Shown here: piece after piece, positions 1 through 7,696 of the stretch
Layout of the letters: each line of letters opens with the position of its first letter
How positions within the stretch are numbered: the stretch's first letter is position 1
Source: Streptomyces niger
GTDB lineage: Bacteria > Actinomycetota > Actinomycetes > Streptomycetales > Streptomycetaceae
Assembly: GCF_000718305.1 (NCBI RefSeq)
Contig: NZ_JOFQ01000009.1
Coordinates: 159,140-223,139 of the forward strand
DNA: 64,000 nt
Direction: 5' to 3'
Position numbers and translations under genes: made by a program
The notes under the pieces: generated by a model
What the model was told of the DNA's origin: nothing
Seen by the model: the letters and a program-made list of their open reading frames with translations, nothing else
Database searches by the model: none

Positions 1-223
1 TCGGCAGCTGCCGGTCCGCCCTGATACGGCGGCACACCTCGAAGCCGTCCTTGCCCGGCAGCATCAGGTCCAGCAGCACGATGTCCGGCCGGAAGGCCGG
101 CAGCGTGGTCAGCCCCTCCTCGCCGCTGGCCGCGGCCGCCACGTCGTGCCCGCGCCGCCGCAGCGCGAGCGAGACCCCGTGCCGAACGGCGGCATCGTCC
201 TCGATGAGCAGTACTCGTGGCAT
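1..223 (-). CDS. Response regulator, OmpR/PhoB type (N-terminal part only)
   Basis: The minus strand opens with ATG at 223 and reads through the left edge, giving about 74 residues of a receiver domain. It begins MPRVLLIEDDAAVRHGV, carrying the acidic pair (E8-D9-D10) that binds Mg, and continues to the phospho-acceptor Asp in the strand IVLLDLMLPGKDGFEV. The LMLPGKDGFEV form is typical of OmpR-type regulators that pair with a sensor kinase, so a C-terminal winged helix is expected outside the window. The output domain and partner kinase cannot be seen, so the regulon is unknown. Confidence 0.85.
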   Translation of the reverse strand, partial: MPRVLLIEDDAAVRHGVSLALRRRGHDVAAAASGEEGLTTLPAFRPDIVLLDLMLPGKDGFEVCRRIRADRQLP

Positions 224-295
224 GCGACCAGTATCGGTACGTTTCTTGACGGGTCGGTAACAGGGGCAGACCACGTGGCGCGGTGCAACGAACCC

Positions 296-364
296 CGATC
301 AGCCCTCGCGGAGACTCCGGTCAGCCCTCGCGGGAACCTCGGTGTGCCCTTGCGGAGGCTCCGG
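296..364. repeat. Degenerate 22-23 bp tandem repeat
   Basis: Three to four imperfect copies of a 22-23 bp unit with core TCAGCCCTCGCGG followed by an ACTCCG-like end lie between the response-regulator start and the stop codon of the first SsgA-like gene. The last copy runs into the end of that gene. No function is apparent. Confidence 0.5.
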
Positions 365-772
365 TCAGCTTTCGCCGAGCAGCTCCGCGAGACCGCCGTC
401 CACGTCGAGCCGCTCCTCCCCGGCGGGCACCGCCTCGTACGACCGCGCCAGGAACAGCCGGATGTCGGCCGAACTCATCTGCACCATCGCGACGCCGTCC
501 GCCACGTGCAGCTCCAGCACCGTCCGGTCCTCGCCCAGCGGACGCACCCGTACGTCACCGGTGCCGGCCCGCCCGCGCAGCCCTTCCGACAGGAGCTCGC
601 GCGCGAACGCCCACTCCACCGCGGCGCCGTCCAGCGAGATCTCCGGCGGGAACGACATCCGCACGGCCAGCGGATCGGCCGGATGGTAGTGCAGCGTGGC
701 GGGGACCGGACGCGAACCGGGCGCCGTCGCGATCAGACGGACCTGCACGGCTTGGTCGATGGCGCTCTGCAT
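365..772 (-). CDS. SsgA-like sporulation/cell division protein (SALP)
   Basis: The 135-aa product matches the SsgA/SsgB family of small actinomycete proteins that position septum formation and peptidoglycan remodelling during sporulation. Family features visible are the N-terminal LIATAPGSRPVPATLHYHP segment, the DPLAVRMSFPP strand, the FARELLSEGL helix and the VRVRPL strand. The ATG at 772 was chosen because AAGGGAG lies 8 bases upstream; a GTG sits immediately before it in frame. Family members bind other divisome proteins rather than catalyse a reaction. A second paralogue lies directly upstream on the same strand, 357 bp away, so the pair probably arose by duplication. Which numbered SALP this is cannot be decided from sequence alone. 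Confidence 0.9.
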   Translation of the reverse strand: MQSAIDQAVQVRLIATAPGSRPVPATLHYHPADPLAVRMSFPPEISLDGAAVEWAFARELLSEGLRGRAGTGDVRVRPLGEDRTVLELHVADGVAMVQMSSADIRLFLARSYEAVPAGEERLDVDGGLAELLGES

Positions 773-1129
773 CACGGCTGCTCCCTTACGGCTGTCGGGG
801 TCATGGGCGTGGCCGAACCTGCGCACGGCTCACACTGTTAGACGCAGTGCCCGGGTGAGCCGTGCATGTGACAGGCATGTGATCTATGTCATGTCAGGTG
901 ATCCCTGTCGTCCATGGGGTAGGCGCCTGTGTTCGGACGCCCGTCCGGTCGTGGGTTTCCCGTACGGAATATCAGGTACACAGGGTGAACGATCACCCGG
1001 GGTGCCGGGTTCCTGCCGAGCGCGTCGACCCGAAGTCCAAAGACTTCGCGCCGCGCGTCTCACGTCTCGCGCCCCATGTCTCACGCCTCGCGCCTCCCGC
1101 TGAGCGCTTCACGCCTCCGGCTTAGCGCC
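773..1129. promoter_or_regulatory. Intergenic region between the two SALP genes, with an 11-bp dyad
   Basis: No gene is seen here. Just upstream of the first SALP there is an inverted repeat with perfect 11-bp arms (GCACGGCTCAC at 823-833, GTGAGCCGTGC at 855-865), enclosing a smaller dyad ACTG/CAGT (834-837, 845-848). A second TGACA/TGTCA dyad lies at 869-891. The 3' part (about 1045-1130) consists of degenerate copies of a CGCCTCGCG-type motif. The dyads sit where an operator would control the 365-772 gene. Their role is an inference. Confidence 0.45.
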
Positions 1130-1543
1130 TCACGCCTCGCGCAGGAGCGCTGCCAGGTCGGCGTCCACGTCCAGGTGCCGGGTTTCGCTGCCCCGGGGCA
1201 CCACCAGATACGTGCTCGAAAGGAAACGCCGCAGATCCGCGGAGGCGAACCGGACCATCGCGATCCCCTCGGAGGCGTGGAACTCCAGCATCGTGTGGCG
1301 CGGGCCGCACGGCCAGGCATGCACGTCACCGTCCCCGGCCGGCTCGCGCATCCCCTCGGCCAGCAACTCCCGACCGAAGGTCCACCGGACCTCGGTGCCG
1401 TCCAGAGCAGCAGAGGCCGGGAAGATCGCCTGGACGGCGAACGGATCGCTGCTCTTGTAGCGCAGCCGAGCGAGGACGGCGCGCGACTGCGGTTCCGTCG
1501 CGATGAGGCCGGCCTGAACAGCGTGGTCGATGATGTCCGGCAT
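1130..1543 (-). CDS. SsgA-like sporulation/cell division protein (SALP), second copy
   Basis: A 137-aa SsgA-family protein with the same segment order as its neighbour: N-terminal IDHAVQAGLIATEP, the SSDPFAVQAIFPAS strand, the FGRELLAEGMREP helix, and a C-terminal RRFLSSTYLVVPRGSE segment. The two paralogues differ at most positions, so this is an old duplication or independent recruitment, not a recent copy. Like other SALPs it should act as a cytoplasmic scaffold or adaptor at division or sporulation septa. The ATG at 1543 is the natural start, aligning with the SALP start consensus, with GGGAG about 6 bases upstream. No ssgR-type IclR regulator is adjacent. Confidence 0.88.
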   Translation of the reverse strand: MPDIIDHAVQAGLIATEPQSRAVLARLRYKSSDPFAVQAIFPASAALDGTEVRWTFGRELLAEGMREPAGDGDVHAWPCGPRHTMLEFHASEGIAMVRFASADLRRFLSSTYLVVPRGSETRHLDVDADLAALLREA

Positions 1544-1893
1544 CGTCGGCTCCCTGGTGTCCGGTGCGGTTCCTTGCCTCTACGACATCTATGACGGCGG
1601 CATCGTTACGGCAGTGCACCGGATTTCCGCGTGAGCTGCGTCACGGCCCCTGGTGGGGCGGACAATTGCGCCCCCTTGTTCCGCTCTGCCCCGTCCGGAA
1701 CCGGGCAGCAGCCGCTCAGCGGGCGACGCACACCCGCCGGGCGACCGCCTTCCGCGCCAGCCGCCCGGGAGCGGACGGACGTAGGCTCAGCCGTCTTCGG
1801 TAGCCGAGCGGGCCCCCGCACGGCGACCGGGTACGCGCAACGGACGGCGCACGCCGTAGTGCATGCGTAGAGACTGCGTAGACTCGCTCCGTT
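1544..1893. other. Intergenic spacer without recognisable gene
   Basis: The right-hand part follows the DUF2630 stop codon and the left-hand part should hold the promoter of the second SALP. I see no convincing RNA gene, strong hairpin or repeat array, only short GC-rich dyads. Confidence 0.4.
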
Positions 1894-2139
1894 CTACGAC
1901 CGGTACTGCTCCACCTGGGACGACGGGCGGACGGCCGCCTCGTCCGGGTTCTGCCCGAACTCACTCTTGGCGCGCCGCTGCCGCAGCAGGTCCCAGCACT
2001 GGTTCAGCCCGCGTTCCACCTCGGCCAGCTGCGCGCGTTCCTCGTCGCCACCGGATTCCTCGGCGGCGATGCGGTCGCGCAGCGCCCTCTCGGTCTCCAC
2101 CATCGCCGAAATGCGAGAGAGGATCTCCTGCTGGTCCAT
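1894..2139 (-). CDS. DUF2630 family small protein
   Basis: An 81-aa, highly charged, predominantly helical protein. It starts MDQQEILSRISAMVETERALRD and contains ERAQLAEVERGLNQCWDLLRQRRA, the signature of the DUF2630 family found across actinobacteria. It has no signal peptide or membrane segment. The heptad-like spacing of hydrophobic residues suggests a short helical hairpin or coiled coil. The length (about 80 aa) is usual for the family. GGAGTGACCC precedes the ATG at 2139 and serves as ribosome site. Function in this family is unknown. Confidence 0.85.
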   Translation of the reverse strand: MDQQEILSRISAMVETERALRDRIAAEESGGDEERAQLAEVERGLNQCWDLLRQRRAKSEFGQNPDEAAVRPSSQVEQYRS

Positions 2140-2262
2140 GGGTCACTCCTCACTGGCGGACAAGTTCCCTGGCGCCCTTCACCGCTCACTCTAGGAAGCG
2201 GCGCGCGCCCCCGCGATTCGGCGCTGCCGAGACCTGGACGCTCTTCTCCGCCGTCGGCTAGC

Positions 2263-3711
2263 TTGCGGCGCATTCGTCGGGAGTGGGGGAGTGGGGGGTG
2301 GTGGGAGTGGGGAGTGGGACCTGTGGGTAGAGAGTGGCGGATCGGTCCGGGGGCTTGGCGAGGTGCTGGTAGGCGTACTCGTCGGGGTGCCGGCGCAGTG
2401 AGTGCGGCGACTGCGGCGACTGCGGCGACTGCGGTGGTTGCCGTAGCTGCCGTGGCTGCGATGGCTGTGGCGAGTGGGACGCTGCCCGAAGCGACTGCGA
2501 GTACGGCAGCGGCTATTCCCAACGCGCATCCGGCCGCCCAGGCCCCGGCCGCGCAGGTCCCGGCCGTCCGGGTCCCGGCCGCGCAGGTCCCAGCCGTCCG
2601 GGTCCCGGCCGTGCAGGTCCCAGTCGTCCGGGTCCCGGCCGCGCACACCTCGGCCGCGCAGACCTCGGCCGTCGTCGCTCCCGCCGCAGTGGTGAACGCG
2701 TCGGCTCCGACGTCCGGTGGCTGGGCGTTGCGGCCCACCGGTACGGACGCCCGCTTCCGTGGCCTCGCCGTCGTCAGCCGCCGTACCGCCTGGCTGGCCG
2801 GCACCGAAGGCACCGTACTGCGGACCCGTGACGGCGGCGCGACCTGGCGGAACGTCTCGCCGCCCGGCGCTGACGAGCTGGAGTTCAGGGACGTCGAGGC
2901 GTTCGACGGGCGCCGCGCCGTGGTGCTGGCGATCGGTGAGGGCGAGGCATCGCGGATCTTCCGTACCGAGGACGGCGGCTCCACCTGGACGGAGAGCTTC
3001 CGCAACACCGATCCACGCGCCTTCTACGACTGCATGGCGTTCTTCGACCCCCGGCACGGCCTCGCCGTGAGCGACCCGGTCGACGGGAAGTACCGCGTCC
3101 TCGCCACGGGCGACGGCGGCCGCAACTGGCGGGTGCTGCCGTCGACCGGGATGCCGGCGGCCCAGCCGGGCGAGGCGTCCTTCGCAGCATCGGGGCAGTG
3201 CCTGGTCACGGCGCGGAGCAGCGCCCAGGGCCGGTCAGGCGGCGGCCGGGACGTCTGGCTCGCCACTGGGGGTGCGGCCGCCGCGCGGGTCCTGCACTCC
3301 GCCGACCGGGGCCGCACGTGGACCGCTACCGCCACGCCGCTGCCGGCCGGTGACCCGGCCCGCGGCGTTTTCGGGCTCGCCTTCCGCGACCGTGCCCACG
3401 GGCTGGCCGTCGGCGGCGACTACCGTCCCGGCGAGCCGTCGCCCGAGGCCGCCGCCGTCACCGGCGACGCCGGTGCCACCTGGCGTACGGCGAGCACCCC
3501 GCCGCCCGCGTACCGCTCCGGCGTGGCATGGCTGCCGTACTCCCGGCGTGCGGCGCTGGCCGTCGGCCCCACCGGCACGGACCTCACGACGGACGGCGGC
3601 CGCACCTGGCGCACGCTCGACCCCGGCTCGTACGACACCGTGTCCTGCACTCCGGACCTGGCCTGCTGGGCAGCAGGAGAACACGGCCGCGCGGCGATAC
3701 GGCGAGGATGA
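2263..3711 (+). CDS. Secreted BNR/YCF48-like beta-propeller protein
   Basis: The C-terminal ~330 residues hold several BNR/Asp-box-type repeats (LRTRDGGATWRNVS, FRTEDGGSTWTESF, LATGDGGRNWRVL, LHSADRGRTWTATA, LTTDGGRTWRTLD), as in YCF48/HCF136-type propellers often auto-annotated as oxidoreductases; no cofactor site supports that label. The N-terminus has an arginine-rich stretch and an Ala/Val-rich hydrophobic segment (about residues 45-70), so export is likely. Between signal and propeller is an in-frame 30-bp repeat. The start is uncertain: TTG at 2263 gives 482 aa, while in-frame GTG or ATG codons up to 2461 would give shorter forms. It is probably an extracellular or envelope propeller binding sugar or protein. 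The substrate is unknown. Confidence 0.75.
   Translation: MRRIRREWGSGGWWEWGVGPVGREWRIGPGAWRGAGRRTRRGAGAVSAATAATAATAVVAVAAVAAMAVASGTLPEATASTAAAIPNAHPAAQAPAAQVPAVRVPAAQVPAVRVPAVQVPVVRVPAAHTSAAQTSAVVAPAAVVNASAPTSGGWALRPTGTDARFRGLAVVSRRTAWLAGTEGTVLRTRDGGATWRNVSPPGADELEFRDVEAFDGRRAVVLAIGEGEASRIFRTEDGGSTWTESFRNTDPRAFYDCMAFFDPRHGLAVSDPVDGKYRVLATGDGGRNWRVLPSTGMPAAQPGEASFAASGQCLVTARSSAQGRSGGGRDVWLATGGAAAARVLHSADRGRTWTATATPLPAGDPARGVFGLAFRDRAHGLAVGGDYRPGEPSPEAAAVTGDAGATWRTASTPPPAYRSGVAWLPYSRRAALAVGPTGTDLTTDGGRTWRTLDPGSYDTVSCTPDLACWAAGEHGRAAIRRG
2551..2670 (+). repeat. 30-bp in-frame tandem repeat in the BNR gene
   Basis: Three nearly identical 30-bp units (2551-2580, 2581-2610, 2611-2640) begin with G(C/T)GCAGGTCCC and encode AAQVPAVRVP-type decapeptides. 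A decayed fourth unit follows (2641-2670). The array encodes the linker between the signal region and the propeller domain. Confidence 0.8.
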
Positions 3712-3886
3712 GGAGCCGAGGGGCGCGACCGGCGCGACCGGCGCGAGGGACGCGAGGGGGCGCTCCGCGACGGTGATCGTCTGAGGTGACGATCGCCTGC
3801 GGTCGGTCGGGCGGCGGTTGGACGGTCGGTCGAACAAGGCGGTCAGGCGGTTGGTCGGCCGGGCGGGCGGACGGGAATGATCGGCT

Positions 3887-3940
3887 GTGGACATCGACTC
3901 GTATGCATCGACCGTGGACATCGACTCGTGGGGATCGACC
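3887..3940. repeat. 27-bp tandem duplication in spacer
   Basis: Two adjacent 27-bp copies (3887-3913 and 3914-3940), each starting GTGGACATCGACTCGT and ending ATCGACC, differ at three positions. They lie in the 260-bp spacer between the convergent BNR gene and MarR gene, which otherwise shows only GCGCGACC-type microrepeats near 3725-3760. Confidence 0.75.
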
Positions 3941-3971
3941 GTGGGTCGGTACGAGGGGGGGAGGGCGTGGT

Positions 3972-4526
3972 TCAGGTCCGCGGGGTACCCAGTCGGCCTT
4001 CCAGGTGCAGCAGCAGGTCGGAGAGGGTCGTGGACAGGTTGCCCAGCTCCTCCCCGGACAAGCCGGACAGCAGGCTGGACTCGAACGACAGCTGATCGGG
4101 CAGCAGCCGGTCGATCAGCTCCCGGCCCTCGTCGGTGAGGCTGAGGTGCGCGACCCGGCGGTCACGCGCGTCCGGGCGCCGGGCGACGAGCCCGCGCTCC
4201 TCCAGCAGCCGTAGGCGCTTGGTCACGGCGGCGCCCGAAGCGAACGTCTCGCGGGCGAGCTGGCCCGGGGTGAGCTCCCGCCCGGTACGTCGGAGAGTGC
4301 CGAGGATGTCGAATTCGGCCCGGGACAGCCCCTCCTGCGCGAGCGGCGCGTCCACCGCCTGCTGGAGCAGCGCGGAGCAGCGGTTGAGCCGGCCGATCAC
4401 GGCCATCGGCCCGGTGTCGAGACCGGGGTGCACCTGCTGCCACTGCCGCAGCACCCCTGCGACGATGTCCTCGGCCACGCTCAGCTCTCCTTCGTCCGGC
4501 TGGTCTTTCGCGCCCATTCTGCCCAC
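3972..4526 (-). CDS. MarR family transcriptional regulator
   Basis: A 184-aa winged-helix protein of MarR type. The DNA-binding core is visible as LSRAEFDILGTLRRTG, then LTPGQLARETFASGAAVTKR (recognition helix), then the wing LVARRPDARDRRVAHLSLTDEG, whose D-x-R-D-x-R element is diagnostic. Flanking N- and C-terminal helices form the dimer interface. The first ATG at 4526 is used, but a GTG about 16 residues in is also possible. It lies downstream of, and in the same direction as, the FUSC gene, separated by a 230-bp repeat-rich gap. It is a candidate regulator of that transporter, though the ligand is unknown. Confidence 0.9.
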   Translation of the reverse strand: MGRMGAKDQPDEGELSVAEDIVAGVLRQWQQVHPGLDTGPMAVIGRLNRCSALLQQAVDAPLAQEGLSRAEFDILGTLRRTGRELTPGQLARETFASGAAVTKRLRLLEERGLVARRPDARDRRVAHLSLTDEGRELIDRLLPDQLSFESSLLSGLSGEELGNLSTTLSDLLLHLEGRLGTPRT

Positions 4527-4624
4527 TCGCTCCTGTACTGCCGCCCCACGCCGGGGACTGTGCTTCGGGCCCCGCCCAGGCCTGGCCCGGCCACACCCGA
4601 CCTGCCCCCGGCCCGGACCGGGAC

Positions 4625-4710
4625 GGCCACGGCCACGGGCGTGGGTACGAAGCCGGCCACGGCCACGGGTACGAAGCCGGCCACGGCCACGGGCGCGGGC
4701 ACAGAGACGG
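4625..4710. repeat. Tandem GGCCACGGCCACGGG repeat array
   Basis: Three units starting GGCCACGGCCACGGG at 4625, 4655 and 4679 (30, 24 and about 30 bp) occupy the spacer between the FUSC and MarR genes. The repeat has no stop codon in some frames but no ribosome site or gene-like coding pattern. Confidence 0.7.
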
Positions 4711-4758
4711 CCGCGGTTACGGCCACGGGCTCGGACAGGGCCGTGGACATGACCGGCC

Positions 4759-6837
4759 CTAGGCCGCCAGCGTCGGGGCGGTCAGGTGGCGGACGAGGCG
4801 GGCGAGCGTGCGGTGGCCGTCGCGTTCGGCGAGGGTGACGCGTTCAGCGGGCAGGGCGCGCTGCCACCACTCGCCGGAGGCGATCTCGACGGCCTCGCGC
4901 AGCTCGACCAGCGTCGCGGCGAGTCGATCGCGGGCCCAGCCCGCCGCCAGGTCGTCCGGCTGCTCCGCCGCGAGCACCGCATCCGCCGCTTCCCGGGCCG
5001 CGGCGACGCGGGCGACCGCGGCCTCGATGCGGTCCGTCGCCCGCCGGTTGGTCACCAGTACGCAGCAGATCAGGCCGATGATCGCGCCGACCACCGTGTC
5101 CACCCAGCGGTCGCGTACGAGAACGTTCGCGGGCAGGGCGTTGCCGAACGAGGTCAGCAGCAGCGCCATGGGGGTCACGCAGACCGAGCCGAGCCAGTAG
5201 TTGCGGGGGATCCACGCCTCGGCGCCGATCTGGAAGAGGATCACCAGCAACACCATCGCGAGGTGTCCGGTGTGGATCAGCGGCAGCAGTGCGGTGAAGA
5301 GCAGCAGCCCGAGGAGATTGCCCAGGGAACGCTGCACCGCGCGCTGCCAGGAGAGCGTGGTGTTGGCCTGGAAGACCGAGGCCGCGGTGACGACCGCCCA
5401 GTACGGGTGCTCGGAACCGATGGCCATCGAAGCCCAGCCCGCCAACGTACAGCCGATCATCACCCGCGCCCCGAGCGGCAGGAGCGGCGACCCGGGCCGC
5501 AGCTGTGCGAGGACGGGTCGGAAGCCGCGCAGGTGATCAGGGGCGGGCCGCCGCAGATCCCGCTCGGTCCCGCCCTCGTCGATCCCGTCCTGGCCGGTCC
5601 TGTTCCGCTCGGCCCCGTGCCGCTCGGTTCCGCCCTGCTCGGTCCTGTCCTGGTCGGCGGCGATGCCGACCAGCTCCGCGGTCTGCTCGGCGTTCAGTGT
5701 CACGTCGGGCAGCGGGCGGCCACGGCGCAGGTCACGCGCCCAGGCGTCGAACAGCTCGGCGTCCGCTGCCCGCCCCCCGACCCCGGCCGGTACGTCCCCC
5801 ACAGTCCCCACGGCCTCCGCTACACCCACGGCCTCCGCTACGCCCACGGCCTTCGGTACGCCCACGGCCTTCGGTACGCCCATGTCCCGCACTGGGCCCA
5901 CTGCCAGTGCGGATTCCGCCCGCACGAGCAGGCGCTCCAGGCGCGCCCTGGCGGCGTACTTGGCCGCACTGCGGGCCGGTACGAGGAAGATCGTCTGCCA
6001 GGCGGCGTTGACGGCGGCGGCCGTCGCGTGCCGGGGGCCGGCCGCGGCGCCGGGCGCGGCACGCAGCAGCCCGGCGGCAGCCTCCAGCGCCCGCGCGGTG
6101 GCGATCCGCTGCGGCCCCTCCGGCCGCACGAGCCGGGGCGCCATGCACACCAGCCAGGCGACGGCCCCGCCCGCGACGGCGAGCAGCAGATGGAACGGGA
6201 TCTGGTCCGGTCGCTGCGGCACGAAGAAGGCCGAGGCCGAGATGAAGGTGATGATGAGGTTGCCGGGCGGCCCGATGCGGGTCGCGTCGCACATCATCTT
6301 GTGCACGGCGGCCAGCGCGGAGGCGATCAGCACCAGCAGCACGGTACTGCCGATGAAGGCGGAGCTGACCAGACCGACGGCGAGGCTGGCGATCATGCCG
6401 AGGATCACCCAGGCGACGGTCCGGGCGCGCGCGGCGTACGGCTTGTTGTGCCCGTAGAGCGCGCACATCGCGCCGGCCGACGTGTAGAGGACCAGGTCCA
6501 TCCGGTCCAGGGCGAGCAGCGTCAGATTGGGCACGGCGATGGCGGCGGCCGCACTGAAGGCGGGCTTGTGCCAGTGCCGGGTCTCCAGCGGCCGACGCAG
6601 CCGCACGGTGCTCTTGACCGGCAGTGGCCGCGCCCGGACGGCCCGCCCGGCGTCTGCGCCATTCCTCGTGCCGATGCCACTCCCCGTACCGGTGCCACTC
6701 CCCGTACCGGTGCCTTTTCCTGCGCCGGTGCCATTTCCCGTGTCGGAGCCGGTGACGGCTTCGGGGACGCGGTCGCTGATACGGGTGCTCTTCGTGATCC
6801 TTTGCCCCAGTCGTGACGGTCTAGCGTGCTTGCCCAT
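4759..6837 (-). CDS. FUSC family membrane protein (aromatic-acid-exporter type)
   Basis: A 692-aa integral membrane protein with two clusters of transmembrane helices. The first lies at about residues 90-240 (HWHKPAFSAAAAIAVPNLTLL, VAWVILGMIASLAVGLVSSAF, STVLLVLIASALAAVHKMM); the second lies in the C-terminal third and contains the FUSC core around YWAVVTAASVFQANTTL. A cytosolic linker separates them. The family includes AaeB/fusaric-acid efflux proteins, so export of an aromatic or toxic acid is plausible but unproven. Odd features are low-complexity Gly/Thr repeats near the N-terminus and two repetitive linker stretches. No Shine-Dalgarno precedes ATG 6837; a TAATAT hexamer 6 bases upstream suggests a leaderless transcript. 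Confidence 0.85.
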   Translation of the reverse strand: MGKHARPSRLGQRITKSTRISDRVPEAVTGSDTGNGTGAGKGTGTGSGTGTGSGIGTRNGADAGRAVRARPLPVKSTVRLRRPLETRHWHKPAFSAAAAIAVPNLTLLALDRMDLVLYTSAGAMCALYGHNKPYAARARTVAWVILGMIASLAVGLVSSAFIGSTVLLVLIASALAAVHKMMCDATRIGPPGNLIITFISASAFFVPQRPDQIPFHLLLAVAGGAVAWLVCMAPRLVRPEGPQRIATARALEAAAGLLRAAPGAAAGPRHATAAAVNAAWQTIFLVPARSAAKYAARARLERLLVRAESALAVGPVRDMGVPKAVGVPKAVGVAEAVGVAEAVGTVGDVPAGVGGRAADAELFDAWARDLRRGRPLPDVTLNAEQTAELVGIAADQDRTEQGGTERHGAERNRTGQDGIDEGGTERDLRRPAPDHLRGFRPVLAQLRPGSPLLPLGARVMIGCTLAGWASMAIGSEHPYWAVVTAASVFQANTTLSWQRAVQRSLGNLLGLLLFTALLPLIHTGHLAMVLLVILFQIGAEAWIPRNYWLGSVCVTPMALLLTSFGNALPANVLVRDRWVDTVVGAIIGLICCVLVTNRRATDRIEAAVARVAAAREAADAVLAAEQPDDLAAGWARDRLAATLVELREAVEIASGEWWQRALPAERVTLAERDGHRTLARLVRHLTAPTLAA
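5809..5880 (-). repeat. 18-bp x4 in-frame repeat inside the FUSC gene
   Basis: Four consecutive 18-bp units (5809-5826, 5827-5844, 5845-5862, 5863-5880) start CACGGCCT on the + strand. They encode a hexapeptide repeat of GVPKAV/GVAEAV type in the cytosolic linker. A second 18-bp series (CCCGTACCGGTGCC-like) lies at about 6670-6745 in the N-terminal coding part, and a looser series lies at about 5566-5660. Confidence 0.8.
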
Positions 6838-6890
6838 ACATAAATATTAGCAGGTATTTTACTCGTGAATTATTGATTGCGATTGTGGCC
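6838..6890 (-). promoter_or_regulatory. AT-rich promoter island of the FUSC gene
   Basis: This ~50-bp stretch is far more AT-rich than any other part of the window. On the minus strand it contains TAATAT (complement of 6844-6849) exactly 6 bases before the ATG at 6837, the spacing expected for a leaderless Streptomyces message. Upstream lie AATTATTGATTGCGATTG-like sequences that could be an operator. No clear -35 box is seen. Confidence 0.55.
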
Positions 6891-7121
6891 GACGGCTGCC
6901 GCCTCTCAGCCGGCGGTCCCGCCAGGTTGTCGCGGCCCACTCGGCCGTCTCACCGGACACGGCCGCACGGCAGCACAACGGGAGCACCGCGTGAATCGTG
7001 CTCCCGGTGCGGGCGCCCCCGTCGCCCCCTGGGCCGCAGCGTGCTCCCTTGTACGGTGGGGTGTCCCTTGTCCGGCTCGCGGAAAATGCGATAGTCAAGT
7101 GGACCGATCACGGGGGGACCC

Positions 7122-7442
7122 ATGCGTAGATACCTGGCCATAGCCATCGTCGCGGCCATACTGACCGGCATGCTCGGCTTCGTGTCGGCCGAGACCGCGT
7201 CCGCCGCTTCCGGTCACCATCGGGCGCCGCAGTGCGTCAAGGTGTCGAAGTACTACACGAAGAAGCACAAGCGGTACGTCCGGCTGAAGAACCTGTGCAC
7301 CAAGCGGACCGCCTGCTACACGATCGTCGTCCCGTGGCGCCCCGACCCGCACGGCCGCCTCAAGAAGGGCGTCACGAAGAACGTCCGCTACGGCACCGAC
7401 CGCGATCCCCGCGCCCTGTACGTCAAAAACCGCTCCTGCTGA
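7122..7442 (+). CDS. Small secreted basic protein with four cysteines
   Basis: The 106-aa precursor begins MRRYLAIAIVAAILTGMLGF and has an AxA-type cleavage site near residue 29 (ASAASG), so it is exported by the Sec route. The mature part is strongly basic (KYYTKKHKRYVRLK) and carries four cysteines at about 38, 59, 65 and 106, enough for two disulfides, with the last residue being cysteine. Ribosome site GGGGGGA lies 6 bases before the ATG. I do not recognise a family. It could be a small structural or inhibitory extracellular protein, but nothing in the sequence fixes a role. No adjacent gene is co-transcribed. Confidence 0.75.
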   Translation: MRRYLAIAIVAAILTGMLGFVSAETASAASGHHRAPQCVKVSKYYTKKHKRYVRLKNLCTKRTACYTIVVPWRPDPHGRLKKGVTKNVRYGTDRDPRALYVKNRSC

Positions 7443-7696
7443 CCGACGAATGGACTTGCCGGCCGACGAGCTGGCCGGTGGCGTGGGAAGCCGGAGCCAG
7501 GGCCGGGGGGCGGGGCGAGGTCGGGGAGGGAGCTCAAGCCGGAGCCGGAGCCAGGGCCGGGGATCGACCGCTGCTGCCCTTACCGATTACCGCTCGACCT
7601 CGCAATCGGCCTCAAGATCGACCTCAAGATCGGCCTCACGGGTCGATCTCACCGATCGCCCCGTCGATCGCCCCGCCGATCACCTCTCTGGTTGCC

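Noticed and set aside
2263..3711. Oxidoreductase
   Set aside because: Homologues often carry this label, but only BNR/YCF48-type propeller repeats are seen and no cofactor-binding site.
4786..6816. Large open frame opposite the FUSC gene (676 codons)
   Set aside because: Mirror frame of a GC-rich gene; the composition is Arg/Gly/Asp-rich without domain features, while the minus strand encodes a clear membrane protein.
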